Shown piece after piece: positions 1 to 8,662 of a stretch of 64,000 nucleotides of DNA. The translations under genes were made by a program, and so were the position numbers. Under the pieces are notes generated by a model, which was not told the DNA's origin, ran no database searches, and saw nothing but the letters and a program-made list of their open reading frames with translations. The number at the start of each line of letters is the position of its first letter. The first letter of the stretch is position 1. This stretch comes from Candidatus Merdivicinus excrementipullorum (lineage in GTDB: Bacteria; Bacillota; Clostridia; Oscillospirales; Ruminococcaceae): contig DVJP01000066.1 of NCBI GenBank assembly GCA_018716725.1, forward strand, positions 1 to 64,000, in the 5' to 3' direction.

Positions 1-26
1 GCAGACCCGCCGCGGATGACCCCGCG

Positions 27-52
27 CCGTCATTTTGCTTGCAAAATGACGG
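27..52. repeat. perfect inverted repeat (12-bp arms)
   Basis: CCGTCATTTTGC is followed after two T residues by its exact reverse complement. There is no T-run on either side, so it does not look like a terminator. It is one of several strong hairpins in the intergenic DNA of this window. The gene it belonged to, if any, lies left of the window. Confidence 0.75.
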
Positions 53-151
53 GTTAGAATTTTCCAAGCTTTTATCCACAGCTCATTTGCGTCAGCAAAC
101 AACACCTCTTTGTGCAATTTGCCAGGCCATACTCTCTTTTTCGACAGGCTG

Positions 152-176
152 AAAGGGCGGGATTTCCCGCCCTTTT
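152..176. terminator. intrinsic terminator downstream of the first UroD-like operon
   Basis: AAAGGGCGGG and CCCGCCCTTT form a 10-bp stem around an ATTT loop. A T-run follows on the plus strand and a shorter one on the minus strand. It lies just beyond the stop of the minus-strand gene ending at 187 and can serve either direction. Confidence 0.75.
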
Positions 177-186
177 CCTTTGCAGT

Positions 187-1269
187 CTATTCAGGTTTGT
201 TGGCCGGGACGCCGAAATGCTCCAGCATGGCTTTTGTTTCCGCCACGGTTTGTTCCGCAAAGATTGCGTAAAACCGCCCGTTTGGCACAGCCTGGCGGAT
301 TGCTTCAAAATCCTCCCGGCCGCCGATCATGTGGATGCCCTTGCCTGCCGCCGCAATCTTCTGGTAAACCTCGATCCAGTGCCGGGCGCTGGGCTGGCCG
401 TCGCCGTAGACCCACTGCACCGCGTTCAGCTCCGGGATTTCCAACAGGTGATCTAAGTGTTTCAGCTCCCCGATGCCGTCCAGATGGTAAATGGCCCGCC
501 CAAGTTCCCGGCAGGCATTTTCAATGTCCGGCAGGACAAATTCGTCAAACATGGGGGTGCCGATCATGTAGCAGAAATCCGATTGGAGCACATAAGCTGG
601 TTTCGAGCTGTAAAGCCCGTCCCAATCGGAATAGCCGGGATTTCCAGATAACGCCTTTTCCAAATCCCGGTAGGCTTCCATCCAAGCCGTATAGGCTTCC
701 TGCCGCAGCCGGTGGACTTCCTCCGGCGCGTCGTACAGGTCTATGAGAAGCTCCTCGCTGCCCCGGAAGGTGGCGATTACGTCCATAATCCCGCCTAAGT
801 CGGGCATCCCCATGAGGACGTTCCCTTCCCAGCGGTCCAGCCCAGCCTTGTAAATGGCCTTGATGCGCTGGACCCAGGGGCTTTCCGGGTCGTAATGGAT
901 GTGGATTTTGTCAATAGGGAGATTTTCCGCCGGGAAAAACCAGACCCGGCCGCTTTGGTTGTCTAACTTTGCGCCGCAGAAAGCCGCCAGGACTCCGGGG
1001 CCGAAGCTGTCAAAGTTTACCATGGGGAAAGCGTCCCCCATAAAGGCCAGCTGGCTTAAGTCATAGTCCATGGCGTCCACAATCTCTTCCGGGGAATAGG
1101 AAAAATCGTGGCAGTTTTCCTGGGAAAGAAGCGGCGCTTTTGGCGCGGGCCTTCCCGGGTCAAAACAGCGGACAGGGCTTTTGATCAAAGGGCGTTCCAG
1201 AGCGCCTTCCCACCAGGCGTCATAAGTTTCCCGGGTCCTGGCCCAGTTTTCTGATGTAAAATGGATCAT
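187..1269 (-). CDS. uroporphyrinogen decarboxylase-like protein (methyltransferase superfamily)
   Basis: A 360-residue protein of the UroD/MtaA-type TIM-barrel superfamily. I place it there from its overall pattern (PDLGGIMD near 156-163, DGIGEL after strand 6) and from its paralogous neighbour. At the position where zinc-dependent methyltransferases of this superfamily carry H-x-C-G it has HLDG (residues 262-265), so it lacks the metal-binding Cys. No heme genes and no corrinoid protein lie near, which argues against a heme-pathway role. It is the second gene of a two-gene minus-strand operon, 22 bp after the gene at 1292-2353. The start is ATG at 1269 behind a GAGGGA site. The substrate is unknown; O- or C-demethylation of a small substrate or a degraded function are both possible. 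The family call is firm, the reaction is not. Confidence 0.75.
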   Translation of the reverse strand: MIHFTSENWARTRETYDAWWEGALERPLIKSPVRCFDPGRPAPKAPLLSQENCHDFSYSPEEIVDAMDYDLSQLAFMGDAFPMVNFDSFGPGVLAAFCGAKLDNQSGRVWFFPAENLPIDKIHIHYDPESPWVQRIKAIYKAGLDRWEGNVLMGMPDLGGIMDVIATFRGSEELLIDLYDAPEEVHRLRQEAYTAWMEAYRDLEKALSGNPGYSDWDGLYSSKPAYVLQSDFCYMIGTPMFDEFVLPDIENACRELGRAIYHLDGIGELKHLDHLLEIPELNAVQWVYGDGQPSARHWIEVYQKIAAAGKGIHMIGGREDFEAIRQAVPNGRFYAIFAEQTVAETKAMLEHFGVPANKPE

Positions 1270-1291
1270 GCGGTTCCCTCACAATCATATT

Positions 1292-2353
1292 TTAGTCCCG
1301 ATACGCCAGTTCTTCATAGCACTGGTTATAGTAAAGGGCGTTTTCAACCGGTACATTAGAAGGGATGTGGTTGCCCACCGCCATAAAAAAGCCGGGGCAG
1401 TCTTTCCCGATGCGGATACAGCGCTCCGCCTCTTTTCGGATGTCCTCCTTGGTCCCCAAGGTCAGGATGCGGCAGTCGGCGTTGCCCACAAAGGCGTGGG
1501 TGCGGCCGTATTTTTTTGCGATATACTCCATGTCTGTTGTCGGCTCCAAGACAAAGCCGTTGACGCCGCAGGCGGCGATATCGTCTACAAAGGCGTCATA
1601 TGTGCCGTCTGAAGTAAACAGGATTTTCTTTCCCGCTTTGTGCAGGGGGTCAAAGAGCTTTTCGTAATTGGGGAATATGTATTTCCGGTACCAGGCGGGG
1701 TTGACAAAGGGGCCGGAGGTCCACACAATGTCGTCGTGGATCATGACCACCGGGGCCTTGCACTGGGCCAAAGCGTCAAAATACTGCTGGATCCAGGAAG
1801 CGTAGCGGTTGGCGGTTTCGCCGAACCGTTCCGGATCCTCGCCCAGCCCTTCCAGGAGCATTTCCCAGCCGAAGATTTCCAAAAGCCCGGAAATCATAGT
1901 AATGTAAATGCCTGTCATGTTTACCTGGTCCGGATGTTCGGCGCAGTTAATGTCGTAGTGCTCGTTATACTGCCGGGTCAGCTCCCCCTTATCCTGTTCC
2001 CCGTAAACTGCCCAAGGGTCGAAGGACAGAACCTGCTCCACATCGGTAAATGGGCAGGAAATCCGGGCGTCATAGTCCGTCCCGCCCTCTGCATAAACGG
2101 CGTGGCCCATGCTGGTGCGGCACTTTTCCAATACCTGCCCGCCGGTCAGAATCGACCAGGTGAACCCGAAATCCCAGGCTTTCTCAAAAGCTTGGGAAGC
2201 CTTGCGCTTCACGGCGTCGCTGCTGGAAGCATCCACCGGAATCCCGGTGACAGTTTGGATCAAGCTCCAGTAGAAGCTGGCGGAATACTCCGTCCGGGGG
2301 ATTTTCCGGGGCATTTGCAGGTTTATGGCGTCCATGGCGTTTTGATAGGACAT
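1292..2353 (-). CDS. uroporphyrinogen decarboxylase-like protein (methyltransferase superfamily)
   Basis: A 353-residue UroD-superfamily protein. HDDIVWTSGP (residues 206-215) resembles the active-site strand of these barrels, and the C-terminal VGNHIPSNVP matches the usual loop before the last helix. The H-x-C-G metal motif is replaced by TSDG (247-250), so it is probably not a standard zinc methyltransferase and not HemE. Start ATG at 2353 has a GGGAGGGAG ribosome site seven bases away. It is the first gene of an operon with the related gene at 187-1269. Such paralogues are often found with sugar or methylated-compound catabolism in gut clostridia (general knowledge); nothing nearby identifies the substrate. 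Confidence 0.75.
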   Translation of the reverse strand: MSYQNAMDAINLQMPRKIPRTEYSASFYWSLIQTVTGIPVDASSSDAVKRKASQAFEKAWDFGFTWSILTGGQVLEKCRTSMGHAVYAEGGTDYDARISCPFTDVEQVLSFDPWAVYGEQDKGELTRQYNEHYDINCAEHPDQVNMTGIYITMISGLLEIFGWEMLLEGLGEDPERFGETANRYASWIQQYFDALAQCKAPVVMIHDDIVWTSGPFVNPAWYRKYIFPNYEKLFDPLHKAGKKILFTSDGTYDAFVDDIAACGVNGFVLEPTTDMEYIAKKYGRTHAFVGNADCRILTLGTKEDIRKEAERCIRIGKDCPGFFMAVGNHIPSNVPVENALYYNQCYEELAYRD

Positions 2354-2531
2354 AGAACTCCCTCCCTGTTATCAGAGATGCCGGAATTTTTTCAGATTCC
2401 AAGTATTTTTAGTGTAAAATATTCCAGGAGTTTTCGCAAGGTGTTTTTGCGATTTCGAAAGAATTATCCAAAAATCAAAAAATAATCCATTTTGTTTCGC
2501 TTACATTCCTGTTATCCTATCATATATTCCG

Positions 2532-2560
2532 TTGATTTTTTTTTAAAATTATGATATAAT
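2532..2560 (+). promoter_or_regulatory. sigma-A-type promoter
   Basis: TTGATT (2532-2537), a 17-bp AT-rich spacer, then TATAAT (2555-2560), upstream of the secreted repeat protein at 2582. The ribosome site begins within ten bases of the -10 box, so the leader would be very short. Confidence 0.6.
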
Positions 2561-2581
2561 TTTGAAAAAGGAGGGATGACC

Positions 2582-3454
2582 ATGAGGAAAATAACAGTCT
2601 GCCTGCTGGCCGGATTGGCCGCAGGATGTATGCTGGCGGCTCCCGTGCAGGCGGCGTCCTGGGGAGATGAGGTGTTTGTTTCCCTGGGCCCGGCGGACCC
2701 GCAGGAGGCTTATCAGGACAACGGGGTTCTGTGGCAGGGATGGCGGCAGCTTGCGCCGGATTGGTACTATTTTATAGACGCCCGCCCCACCCAGCTCCAG
2801 GAATTGACCAGCGATTATACCGGCTGGCGGAATTACGACGGCTATTGGTACTATTACCAAAACGGAAAAGCGTATCACGACGCGGCCCCCCTGGAAATCG
2901 ACGGGGAATCCTACTTTTTTAACCATATGCACTACAGTCGCGGGGACGACAACAAACCGCCTGCCGTTATGCTGACAGGATGGCTTGCCATGTCAGTCTG
3001 GCAGTTTGCCAACGACGGCACTGTGGAAGATCTGCCTTATGGCGCCCGCGTAACCGGCTGGCTGGACTGGCACAGCAACCGGTACTACCTATATGATGAA
3101 CAGGTGGAGCTGGCCTACGATTATGCTCCCGACGGAGGCCTGGTGCGGTATGAGCCGTTAAACGGCCGGGAGGAGGAGAGTATTCCTTCCTGGGGCTCTT
3201 ATTATTACGGCGACGGGGTTTTATATACCGGCGAAGCCCCGCGGTTTACCGGTGAGGATACCGAGGCCCCGGTACGGTATGTGGAAACCACTCCGGACAG
3301 CGAAGGGTTCCTGGTAACCGGCTGGGCCAAAATCGGGGGAAACTGGTATTTCTTTACCAAAAACGGCGTCATGTGCACCGGCTGGATACAGATACGGGGG
3401 CAGTGGTACCATTTCGGGAATGACGGCGTCTGGGACGGCGCTGTATACGAATAA
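2582..3454 (+). CDS. secreted cell-wall-binding repeat protein
   Basis: A 290-residue exported protein. The N-terminus (Met-Arg-Lys, then a hydrophobic stretch ending APVQAA) is a typical signal peptide with cleavage near residue 24-25. The rest is mainly degenerate choline/glucan-binding-type repeats, recognisable as GW...WYYF and GW...WYFF units, clearest in the last 60 residues (GWAKIGGNWYFF, GWIQIRGQWYHF). No catalytic domain is visible, so it is probably a surface-bound or wall-associated adhesin or accessory protein. An ATG at 2576 is in frame, but AAGGAGGG ends directly against it; the ATG at 2582 has correct spacing. It is monocistronic, with its own promoter and terminator. Confidence 0.85.
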   Translation: MRKITVCLLAGLAAGCMLAAPVQAASWGDEVFVSLGPADPQEAYQDNGVLWQGWRQLAPDWYYFIDARPTQLQELTSDYTGWRNYDGYWYYYQNGKAYHDAAPLEIDGESYFFNHMHYSRGDDNKPPAVMLTGWLAMSVWQFANDGTVEDLPYGARVTGWLDWHSNRYYLYDEQVELAYDYAPDGGLVRYEPLNGREEESIPSWGSYYYGDGVLYTGEAPRFTGEDTEAPVRYVETTPDSEGFLVTGWAKIGGNWYFFTKNGVMCTGWIQIRGQWYHFGNDGVWDGAVYE

Positions 3455-3492
3455 AAAGCTCCCGCTGGGCATTGCAGTCCGGCGGGAGCTTT
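3455..3492 (+). terminator. hairpin terminator after the repeat protein
   Basis: AAAGCTCCCGC and its complement GCGGGAGCTTT form an 11-bp stem around a 16-base loop directly after the stop codon. The T-run is short, so termination may be partial. Confidence 0.6.
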
Positions 3493-3554
3493 GCTATTCA
3501 ATTTCCTTATTTTAGCATATTCCTCAATTTTTGTATAGTATATTTTTGTAAACT

Positions 3555-5648
3555 CTACAGGAACATCCCGCCAATCCGCGCCGTTAAAAAACACAGCGCA
3601 AATCCCGCTGCAGTGGGGATGAGGAAAGCCAGCGCCGTCCATTTGACGGATTTGGTTTCCTTATAAATGGTCAGCAGGGTGGTGGAGCAGGGCCAGTGAC
3701 AGAGGGAGAAGAGGATGACGCAAAGGGCCGTCACCCAGGTCCAGCCGCAGGCGGAGAGCTGCCGCCCCAGATCCATGGCGCTTCCCACATCGGTTAAGGT
3801 GCCGGAGGCAGTGTAGGCCATAAGGATAATGGGCAGGACGATTTCATTGGCCGGGAAGCCCAAAATAAATGCTATGAGGATTACCCCGTCCAGCCCGATG
3901 AGCCGGGCCAAGGGGTCCAAAAAACCGGCGCAGAGGGCCAAAAGGGTTTCGCCGCCAACGGTCACATTGGCCATGAGCCAGATGATAAGCCCTGCCGGAG
4001 CCGCCACTATCACCGCCCGGCCCAGGACAAACAAGGTCCGGTCCAGAACGGAGCGGACAATGACCTTTCCCACCTGGGGACGGCGGTAGGGGGGCAGTTC
4101 CAGGGTGAAGGAGGAGGGGACACCTTTTAAAATAGTGGCCGACAGGAGCCGGGATATGAGGAAGGTAATGAGGATCCCCAACCCCACCACCCCCGCCAGC
4201 ATCAGGGCGGAAAGGAGGGAATTCCCCTGGCTTCCGGCGAAAAAGACGCCGATAAGCAGCAAAAGGGTGGGAAACCGGCCGTTGCAGGGGACAAAAACGT
4301 TGGTGAGAATGGCGATGAGCCGTTCCCGGGGGGAGTCGATGATCTTCGCCCCGGAAACCCCCACGGCGTTGCACCCGAAGCCCATGAGCATGGTCAAACA
4401 CTGGCGGCCGCAGGCTTTGGCCTTCTGGAAGCACCGGTCCAGGTTAAAGGCCACCCGGGGCAGGTAGCCGAAATCCTCCAGCAGGGTGAACAGCGGGAAG
4501 AAGATGGCCATGGGGGGCAGCATCACCGACACCACCCAGGCCAAGATGTGGTACATCCCGTCCACCAGCATCCCGGTAAGCCACCCCGGGGCGTGGAGGG
4601 CCTGAAGGCCGGCCTTCATGGCAGGCTCCAGCCCCAGGAGAAATTCTGACAAAAGCTGGGAGGGGATGTTGGCTCCCGCCATGGTGATCCAGAAAACTAA
4701 GGCCATCAGGAGCAGCATCACCGGCAGAGCCGTCCATTTGCCCGTAAAAAACCGGTCCAGCTTCCGGTCCCGTTTCCCGCAGGTTAAGGGCATCTGCACC
4801 GCCTCGCAGCAGATTTCCTCCGCACGCAGCACGGTGCAGGCGGAAATGGCGTCCCGGAGCTTTTGGCCGAAAAGCCCCTGTTCCTCCAAGTAATGCAGGG
4901 CCTTCCAAAGGGCCTTTTTCACCTGGGGGCAGGAAAGGGATTCGTCCCCCAGATATTCCGCCGCCCGGTTTACAATCTCCTCTTCCCCGGCCAGCATCCG
5001 CAAAGCCAAAAACCGGGCCGGCAGCCTGCCTTGTAAGGCCGTTTCCAGTACCGGCACAAGGCCGGAAAGGGCTTCCTCCACAGCCGGGAGCTGGCGGACG
5101 GCATGGGGGGCGGAAGGCCCTTTCAGCACGGCGTCCACCGTTTCCATGAGCCGGTTTAGCCCCTTGCCGCTGCGGGCGCTGGTTTCCACAACCGGGACCC
5201 CCAGCTCTGCCGAGAGCTTTTTTGCATCGATGCGGATGCCTTTTTTGGCCGCCTCGTCCATTAAATTGACGCAGACCACCACCCTGCCGGTGACTTCCAG
5301 GATTTGCAGAGCCAGCGCCAGGTTCCGTTCCAAAACCGATGCGTCGCAGACCGCAATCACCGCGTCCGGGTTTCCAAAGCAGATAAAATCCCGGGCCGCC
5401 TTTTCGTCCGCAGACTGGGCGTCCAGGGAATAGGAGCCGGGAATGTCCACCAGGGTCAAAGGCTGCCCCCGGTATGTACACTGCCCGCTGGCGTTGGATA
5501 CGGTTTTACCTGCCCAGTTGCCGGTGTGCTGCCGGAGCCCGGTCAGGGCGTTAAAAACAGTGCTTTTCCCCACATTGGGATTCCCTGCCAAGGCGACGGC
5601 CGGGGTTTTCCGGCCGCCGTCGGGCGGGCAGTAGATAGGCTGCGCCAT
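3555..5648 (-). CDS. feoB: ferrous iron transporter FeoB
   Basis: A 697-residue membrane GTPase that imports Fe(II). The N-terminal G domain shows G1 GNPNVGKST (22-30), G3 DIPGSYS near residue 68 and G4 NLMD near 128. It is followed by a helical FeoB regulatory region and then a C-terminal multi-span domain with the two Gate regions, including GCNAVGVSGAKII and GFPANEIVLPI. The length is usual for the family. It follows feoA by 27 bp on the minus strand. The ATG at 5648 has an AAAGG-type ribosome site. No Fur or DtxR-type box was identified with confidence. No FeoC partner is present. Confidence 0.97.
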   Translation of the reverse strand: MAQPIYCPPDGGRKTPAVALAGNPNVGKSTVFNALTGLRQHTGNWAGKTVSNASGQCTYRGQPLTLVDIPGSYSLDAQSADEKAARDFICFGNPDAVIAVCDASVLERNLALALQILEVTGRVVVCVNLMDEAAKKGIRIDAKKLSAELGVPVVETSARSGKGLNRLMETVDAVLKGPSAPHAVRQLPAVEEALSGLVPVLETALQGRLPARFLALRMLAGEEEIVNRAAEYLGDESLSCPQVKKALWKALHYLEEQGLFGQKLRDAISACTVLRAEEICCEAVQMPLTCGKRDRKLDRFFTGKWTALPVMLLLMALVFWITMAGANIPSQLLSEFLLGLEPAMKAGLQALHAPGWLTGMLVDGMYHILAWVVSVMLPPMAIFFPLFTLLEDFGYLPRVAFNLDRCFQKAKACGRQCLTMLMGFGCNAVGVSGAKIIDSPRERLIAILTNVFVPCNGRFPTLLLLIGVFFAGSQGNSLLSALMLAGVVGLGILITFLISRLLSATILKGVPSSFTLELPPYRRPQVGKVIVRSVLDRTLFVLGRAVIVAAPAGLIIWLMANVTVGGETLLALCAGFLDPLARLIGLDGVILIAFILGFPANEIVLPIILMAYTASGTLTDVGSAMDLGRQLSACGWTWVTALCVILFSLCHWPCSTTLLTIYKETKSVKWTALAFLIPTAAGFALCFLTARIGGMFL

Positions 5649-5675
5649 TGCTGCATCCGACCTTTCGTAGTATTT

Positions 5676-5915
5676 TTAAACGGGGGTTGTCAGGATACCG
5701 GCGCTGTCCGACTGCCGCAGGGCGATGACCGCCCCCCGGATCTGGTAGGCCGCCGGATCCCCCAAAGGCGCCTTGTGCAGGCATTCCACCAGGGTCCCTT
5801 CTATAAGCCCCATGTCCCGCAGTCTCCGGCGCAGCTCCTCCCGCACCTCCATCCGCACCACCCTGGCCCGCTGTCCGGGCCGGATGCGGCTCAGTGGCTC
5901 TATGGTAACTGTCAT
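5676..5915 (-). CDS. feoA: ferrous iron transport protein FeoA
   Basis: A 79-residue SH3-like cytosolic protein that works with FeoB. The pattern LRDMGLIEGTLVECLHKAPLGDP is the classic FeoA core, and the C-terminal GAVIALRQSDS matches the last strand of the small barrel. It is the first gene of the feoAB operon. Start ATG at 5915 is preceded by GAAAGGA. Confidence 0.95.
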   Translation of the reverse strand: MTVTIEPLSRIRPGQRARVVRMEVREELRRRLRDMGLIEGTLVECLHKAPLGDPAAYQIRGAVIALRQSDSAGILTTPV

Positions 5916-6036
5916 AACCTGGGTCCTTTCTCTACTATGATGCTGTTTATAGAATATGCCGGACAGCCCGGATGGGTTCCGGGGACATGAAAATGTGAGG
6001 AAAGACGGAAAAACCTGTGAATTTTTGCAAACAGGC

Positions 6037-6065
6037 TGGACAAACGAAGGCGTTTTGTATATAAT
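6037..6065 (+). promoter_or_regulatory. sigma-A-type promoter
   Basis: TGGACA (6037-6042), 17-bp spacer, TATAAT (6060-6065), about 60 bp upstream of the foldase lipoprotein. It lies in the divergent gap between feoA and this gene. Confidence 0.7.
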
Positions 6066-6124
6066 ATAACTTGTATGTACTCGTTTTGGGGTGCGGAAAA
6101 CTGTGAAAAGGAATGAGATTCACC

Positions 6125-7147
6125 ATGAAATTAAAAAAAGCGGCCGCCGGTCTGCTGGCGGCGGTTCTTGTTTGCGGGCTTGCTTCCTGCGGCGGCGACA
6201 CCTCCTGGACCTATCGGAATGGGGAGACTACCGTCACCTCCGGCATGTATGTGGGCCTGTCCATTGACGCGTTAAACGCCGCTTCCGCGGTGGAAGGCTA
6301 CGATTCTTCCAAATCGCCCTTTGACCAGACCTTGGAAGGGATGGACGGTGAGGATTGGATTCAGGACAAGGCCAATGACTACGCCAAGGAATACCTGGCT
6401 GTGGAGGACCAGTTCACCCAGCGGGGGATGTCCCTGACGGAGGAGGACCAGGCGGCCATCGATTCCCAGGTGGAGCTTTACTGGACCAGCTTGGGCATGG
6501 GCGCCCTGTATGAGGAGGAAGGCTGCGGCAAAACCTCTTACACCAACATCCTGACCAACCAGTATAAAAAGAACCTGCTGTTCCAGGCAGTTTACGGCGA
6601 AGGCGGAGAGGAAGAGGTTTCCCAGGAGGAGCTTCGTTCCGTATTCCAGAACGACTATGTAAAAGGCGTGTATTTCTCCGTGTCCTTGGCGGATGACGAA
6701 GGCAATAAGCTCACCGGCGACGAATTGCAGGCAAAGCAGGATGAGGCCCAGACTCTGGCGGACCGGATTACAGCCGGGGAGGACTTTGAAACGGTGAAAG
6801 CCAACTACACGGCGGATCCGGAGGCCACTGAGGAGGAAACAGAACCCAGCGACACTTCCGTTGTGGTGAAAAAGGAAAACGCAACTTCCGCAGTTTACAA
6901 AGCCATCGCCGATGGGGAAGTTGGCGAAGTCCAGGTGATTGAGGACGGGAACAACGCCTATGTAGTGCAGACCCTGGACGTCATGTCCGGCACCTCCTTT
7001 GAGGATTACCGGGATACCGTCCTGTTTGACATGAAGAGCAATGAGTTTGAGGAGAAGGTCAGCGCATGGGCTGAGGAGCTTTCCATTGAGGAAAACACTG
7101 CCGCTGTCAATAAGCATAACCCCAGCCATCTGAAGGATTTATTCTAA
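6125..7147 (+). CDS. PrsA/SurA-like peptidylprolyl isomerase lipoprotein
   Basis: A 340-residue exported lipoprotein, probably a folding helper outside the membrane. The signal sequence ends in the lipobox LASC, so Cys22 should be lipidated. The middle part carries a SurA/PrsA-type N-terminal helical region. The C-terminal half has a parvulin-like pattern (ITAGEDFETVKANYTADPEA, then GEVGEVQVIEDGNNAYVVQ), but with an unusually acidic insertion, so isomerase activity is not certain. An in-frame ATG at 6113 sits too close to the AAAAGGA site; ATG 6125 is 13 bases from it and begins the standard Lys-rich signal peptide. Confidence 0.8.
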   Translation: MKLKKAAAGLLAAVLVCGLASCGGDTSWTYRNGETTVTSGMYVGLSIDALNAASAVEGYDSSKSPFDQTLEGMDGEDWIQDKANDYAKEYLAVEDQFTQRGMSLTEEDQAAIDSQVELYWTSLGMGALYEEEGCGKTSYTNILTNQYKKNLLFQAVYGEGGEEEVSQEELRSVFQNDYVKGVYFSVSLADDEGNKLTGDELQAKQDEAQTLADRITAGEDFETVKANYTADPEATEEETEPSDTSVVVKKENATSAVYKAIADGEVGEVQVIEDGNNAYVVQTLDVMSGTSFEDYRDTVLFDMKSNEFEEKVSAWAEELSIEENTAAVNKHNPSHLKDLF

Positions 7148-7165
7148 ACCGAATATGGCCGGAAA

Positions 7166-7197
7166 AACCCGCCCCCGTTTCAAACGAGGGCGGGCTA
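7166..7197. terminator. bidirectional terminator between convergent genes
   Basis: CCCGCCC pairs with GGGCGGG and an inner CGTT pairs with AACG. The hairpin lies between the stop of the lipoprotein at 7147 and the stop of the minus-strand gene at 7201, with short T-runs on both sides. Confidence 0.75.
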
Positions 7198-7200
7198 TTT

Positions 7201-8220
7201 CTATTCTGCTACAACTGAGGTCATGGCGAAATATTTTTCATTGGGAATGTAATAAGGGATGCTGTTGCCGGAACCCAGGGCGTAGCCGCCCTTTTCCTCC
7301 GACAAAGCCAGCATATTTTTTGCCCGGGCTTTGATGGCGTCTTCGTCCGAACGGATGAGGAAATCCACGTCCATCCCCCCTAAAATGGCGATGCGCCCGC
7401 CCCACCGGCGGTAGGCTTCCTCCACGGGGATGATGTTGTCCTCGTAAGAATGGCGGCCGTCATATTTCATGTCCTCGATGACGTCCTCCATAATGTCCCC
7501 CATATACCCGCAGGAATGGAGCACCGCCAGTTTCCCGGCGTTATGGGCCGCTTCCACCATCTTTTTGTGCCAGGGGAATACATATTTCCGCATATCGGCC
7601 ACAGACAGCATGGTCTGGGTGTTGAATCCCCAGTTGTCGTTAATCATCAAAATGCCCACCGTGTCGTATTGGGCGCAGTTTTCATAGTAATCCAGCAGAA
7701 TCCCGCCAACCCGGTCAAAAATGGCTTTTACCAGTTCCGGGTCGTCGTAGAGCATCAGGCAGAGGGTGTCGTACCCTACAATGCTGATGACATTTTCCAA
7801 AAGCCCTCCAGGCCCGGCAGTCATGAGCTTCATTTTAGACGGCAGATACGCCTTGATTTTTTCCAGCCGCGAATAATCGGCGTGTTTGGCGTCCGGCCAG
7901 GGATACGCCTCAAAATCCTCCCAGCTTTGGATTAAAGAGTGAGCGTTTAAGGAAATGGTGTCCTTGTGCGCTGTTTCCCCTGTGGGGAAAGCCAAATCGC
8001 ACCCGTAGGCATTGGCGTAATCGTAGCCGCAGGCGGCGTAGGCTTTGACCATGTAGGCCAGCTGTACCACCGGGTCCGGGTCTGTGGGCATAGGGCCGGC
8101 GGCTTCCTCATAAACGGCCGGGTTCATGAAAAACTCAAACAGGGTGGGGCGGTCGGGCTTTTGGCAGCATAAAACCTTGCGGATATTCTCAAAATCCGGT
8201 TCGCGGTGGACATGGTTCAA
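7201..8220 (-). CDS. uroporphyrinogen decarboxylase-like methyltransferase
   Basis: A 339-residue UroD-superfamily protein and the most canonical of the three in this window. It has the metal-type motif HSCG (235-238), NDNWGFN (194-200) at the substrate strand, and a glycine-rich GSGNSIP loop near the C-terminus. The third zinc ligand (a late Cys in MtaA/MtbA-type enzymes) is not evident. I infer a corrinoid-linked or similar methyltransferase rather than HemE. The start is TTG at 8220: GGAGG ends eight bases upstream, and the nearby ATG at 8213 is out of frame. The gene stands alone, ending against a shared terminator, with repeats upstream. Confidence 0.75.
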   Translation of the reverse strand: MNHVHREPDFENIRKVLCCQKPDRPTLFEFFMNPAVYEEAAGPMPTDPDPVVQLAYMVKAYAACGYDYANAYGCDLAFPTGETAHKDTISLNAHSLIQSWEDFEAYPWPDAKHADYSRLEKIKAYLPSKMKLMTAGPGGLLENVISIVGYDTLCLMLYDDPELVKAIFDRVGGILLDYYENCAQYDTVGILMINDNWGFNTQTMLSVADMRKYVFPWHKKMVEAAHNAGKLAVLHSCGYMGDIMEDVIEDMKYDGRHSYEDNIIPVEEAYRRWGGRIAILGGMDVDFLIRSDEDAIKARAKNMLALSEEKGGYALGSGNSIPYYIPNEKYFAMTSVVAE

Positions 8221-8361
8221 GGGAAATTCCTCCTTTTGGCGTGATTTTCCTTTATTTTACTGCATATCTCATAAAAAAGCAAGAAAATTTCAGCCAAAAA
8301 TGGAAGAGCTGTTTTGGCAATAGGCCCGGAGCCTGGTTTCCAGATCTGTGTTGGAACATTC

Positions 8362-8406
8362 GGTAGAATTGCAAAAAACAAAGGGCCGGGAAACCCGGCC
8401 CCTACA
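8362..8406 (+). repeat. CCCCTACA-type hairpin repeat, copy 1
   Basis: A 45-bp unit with the 8-bp stem GGGCCGGG / CCCGGCCC (8383-8401, loop AAA), followed by CTACA. It is identical to 8663-8707 except for one base. It belongs to the seven-member family described in the findings. Confidence 0.85.
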
Positions 8407-8505
8407 TTTTTTCAGGAAGGTTTTGAAGATATTTGCAGGGGCGGCCATGTCATCAATTTGATGACCGCCGCCCGTCGATATTCCGAAACGCTGTGCAAGA
8501 ACTGC

Positions 8506-8529
8506 GGGCGCGCATTGCGCGCCCCTACA
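8506..8529 (+). repeat. CCCCTACA-type hairpin repeat, stem variant
   Basis: Stem GGGCGCGC / GCGCGCCC around ATT, followed by CCTACAA on the same side as in copies 1 and 2. The stem sequence differs from the neighbouring copies but pairing is intact. Confidence 0.75.
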
Positions 8530-8662
8530 AACACGTTTTTGGATTTATTTTTGAAAAACGATAGGAAATAAAACCTTTCCATGACGGCGAGCCGTCGCGA
8601 ATTTGTTCGCGACAAGAGCACGTCCAGCGGTTGGCGTGAGGCTGTGCGGCAAGGCCGCGATT

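Noticed and set aside
187-1269. HemE (heme-pathway uroporphyrinogen decarboxylase)
   Set aside because: Three diverged paralogues, no other heme genes and altered active-site motifs argue for the wider methyltransferase-like superfamily.
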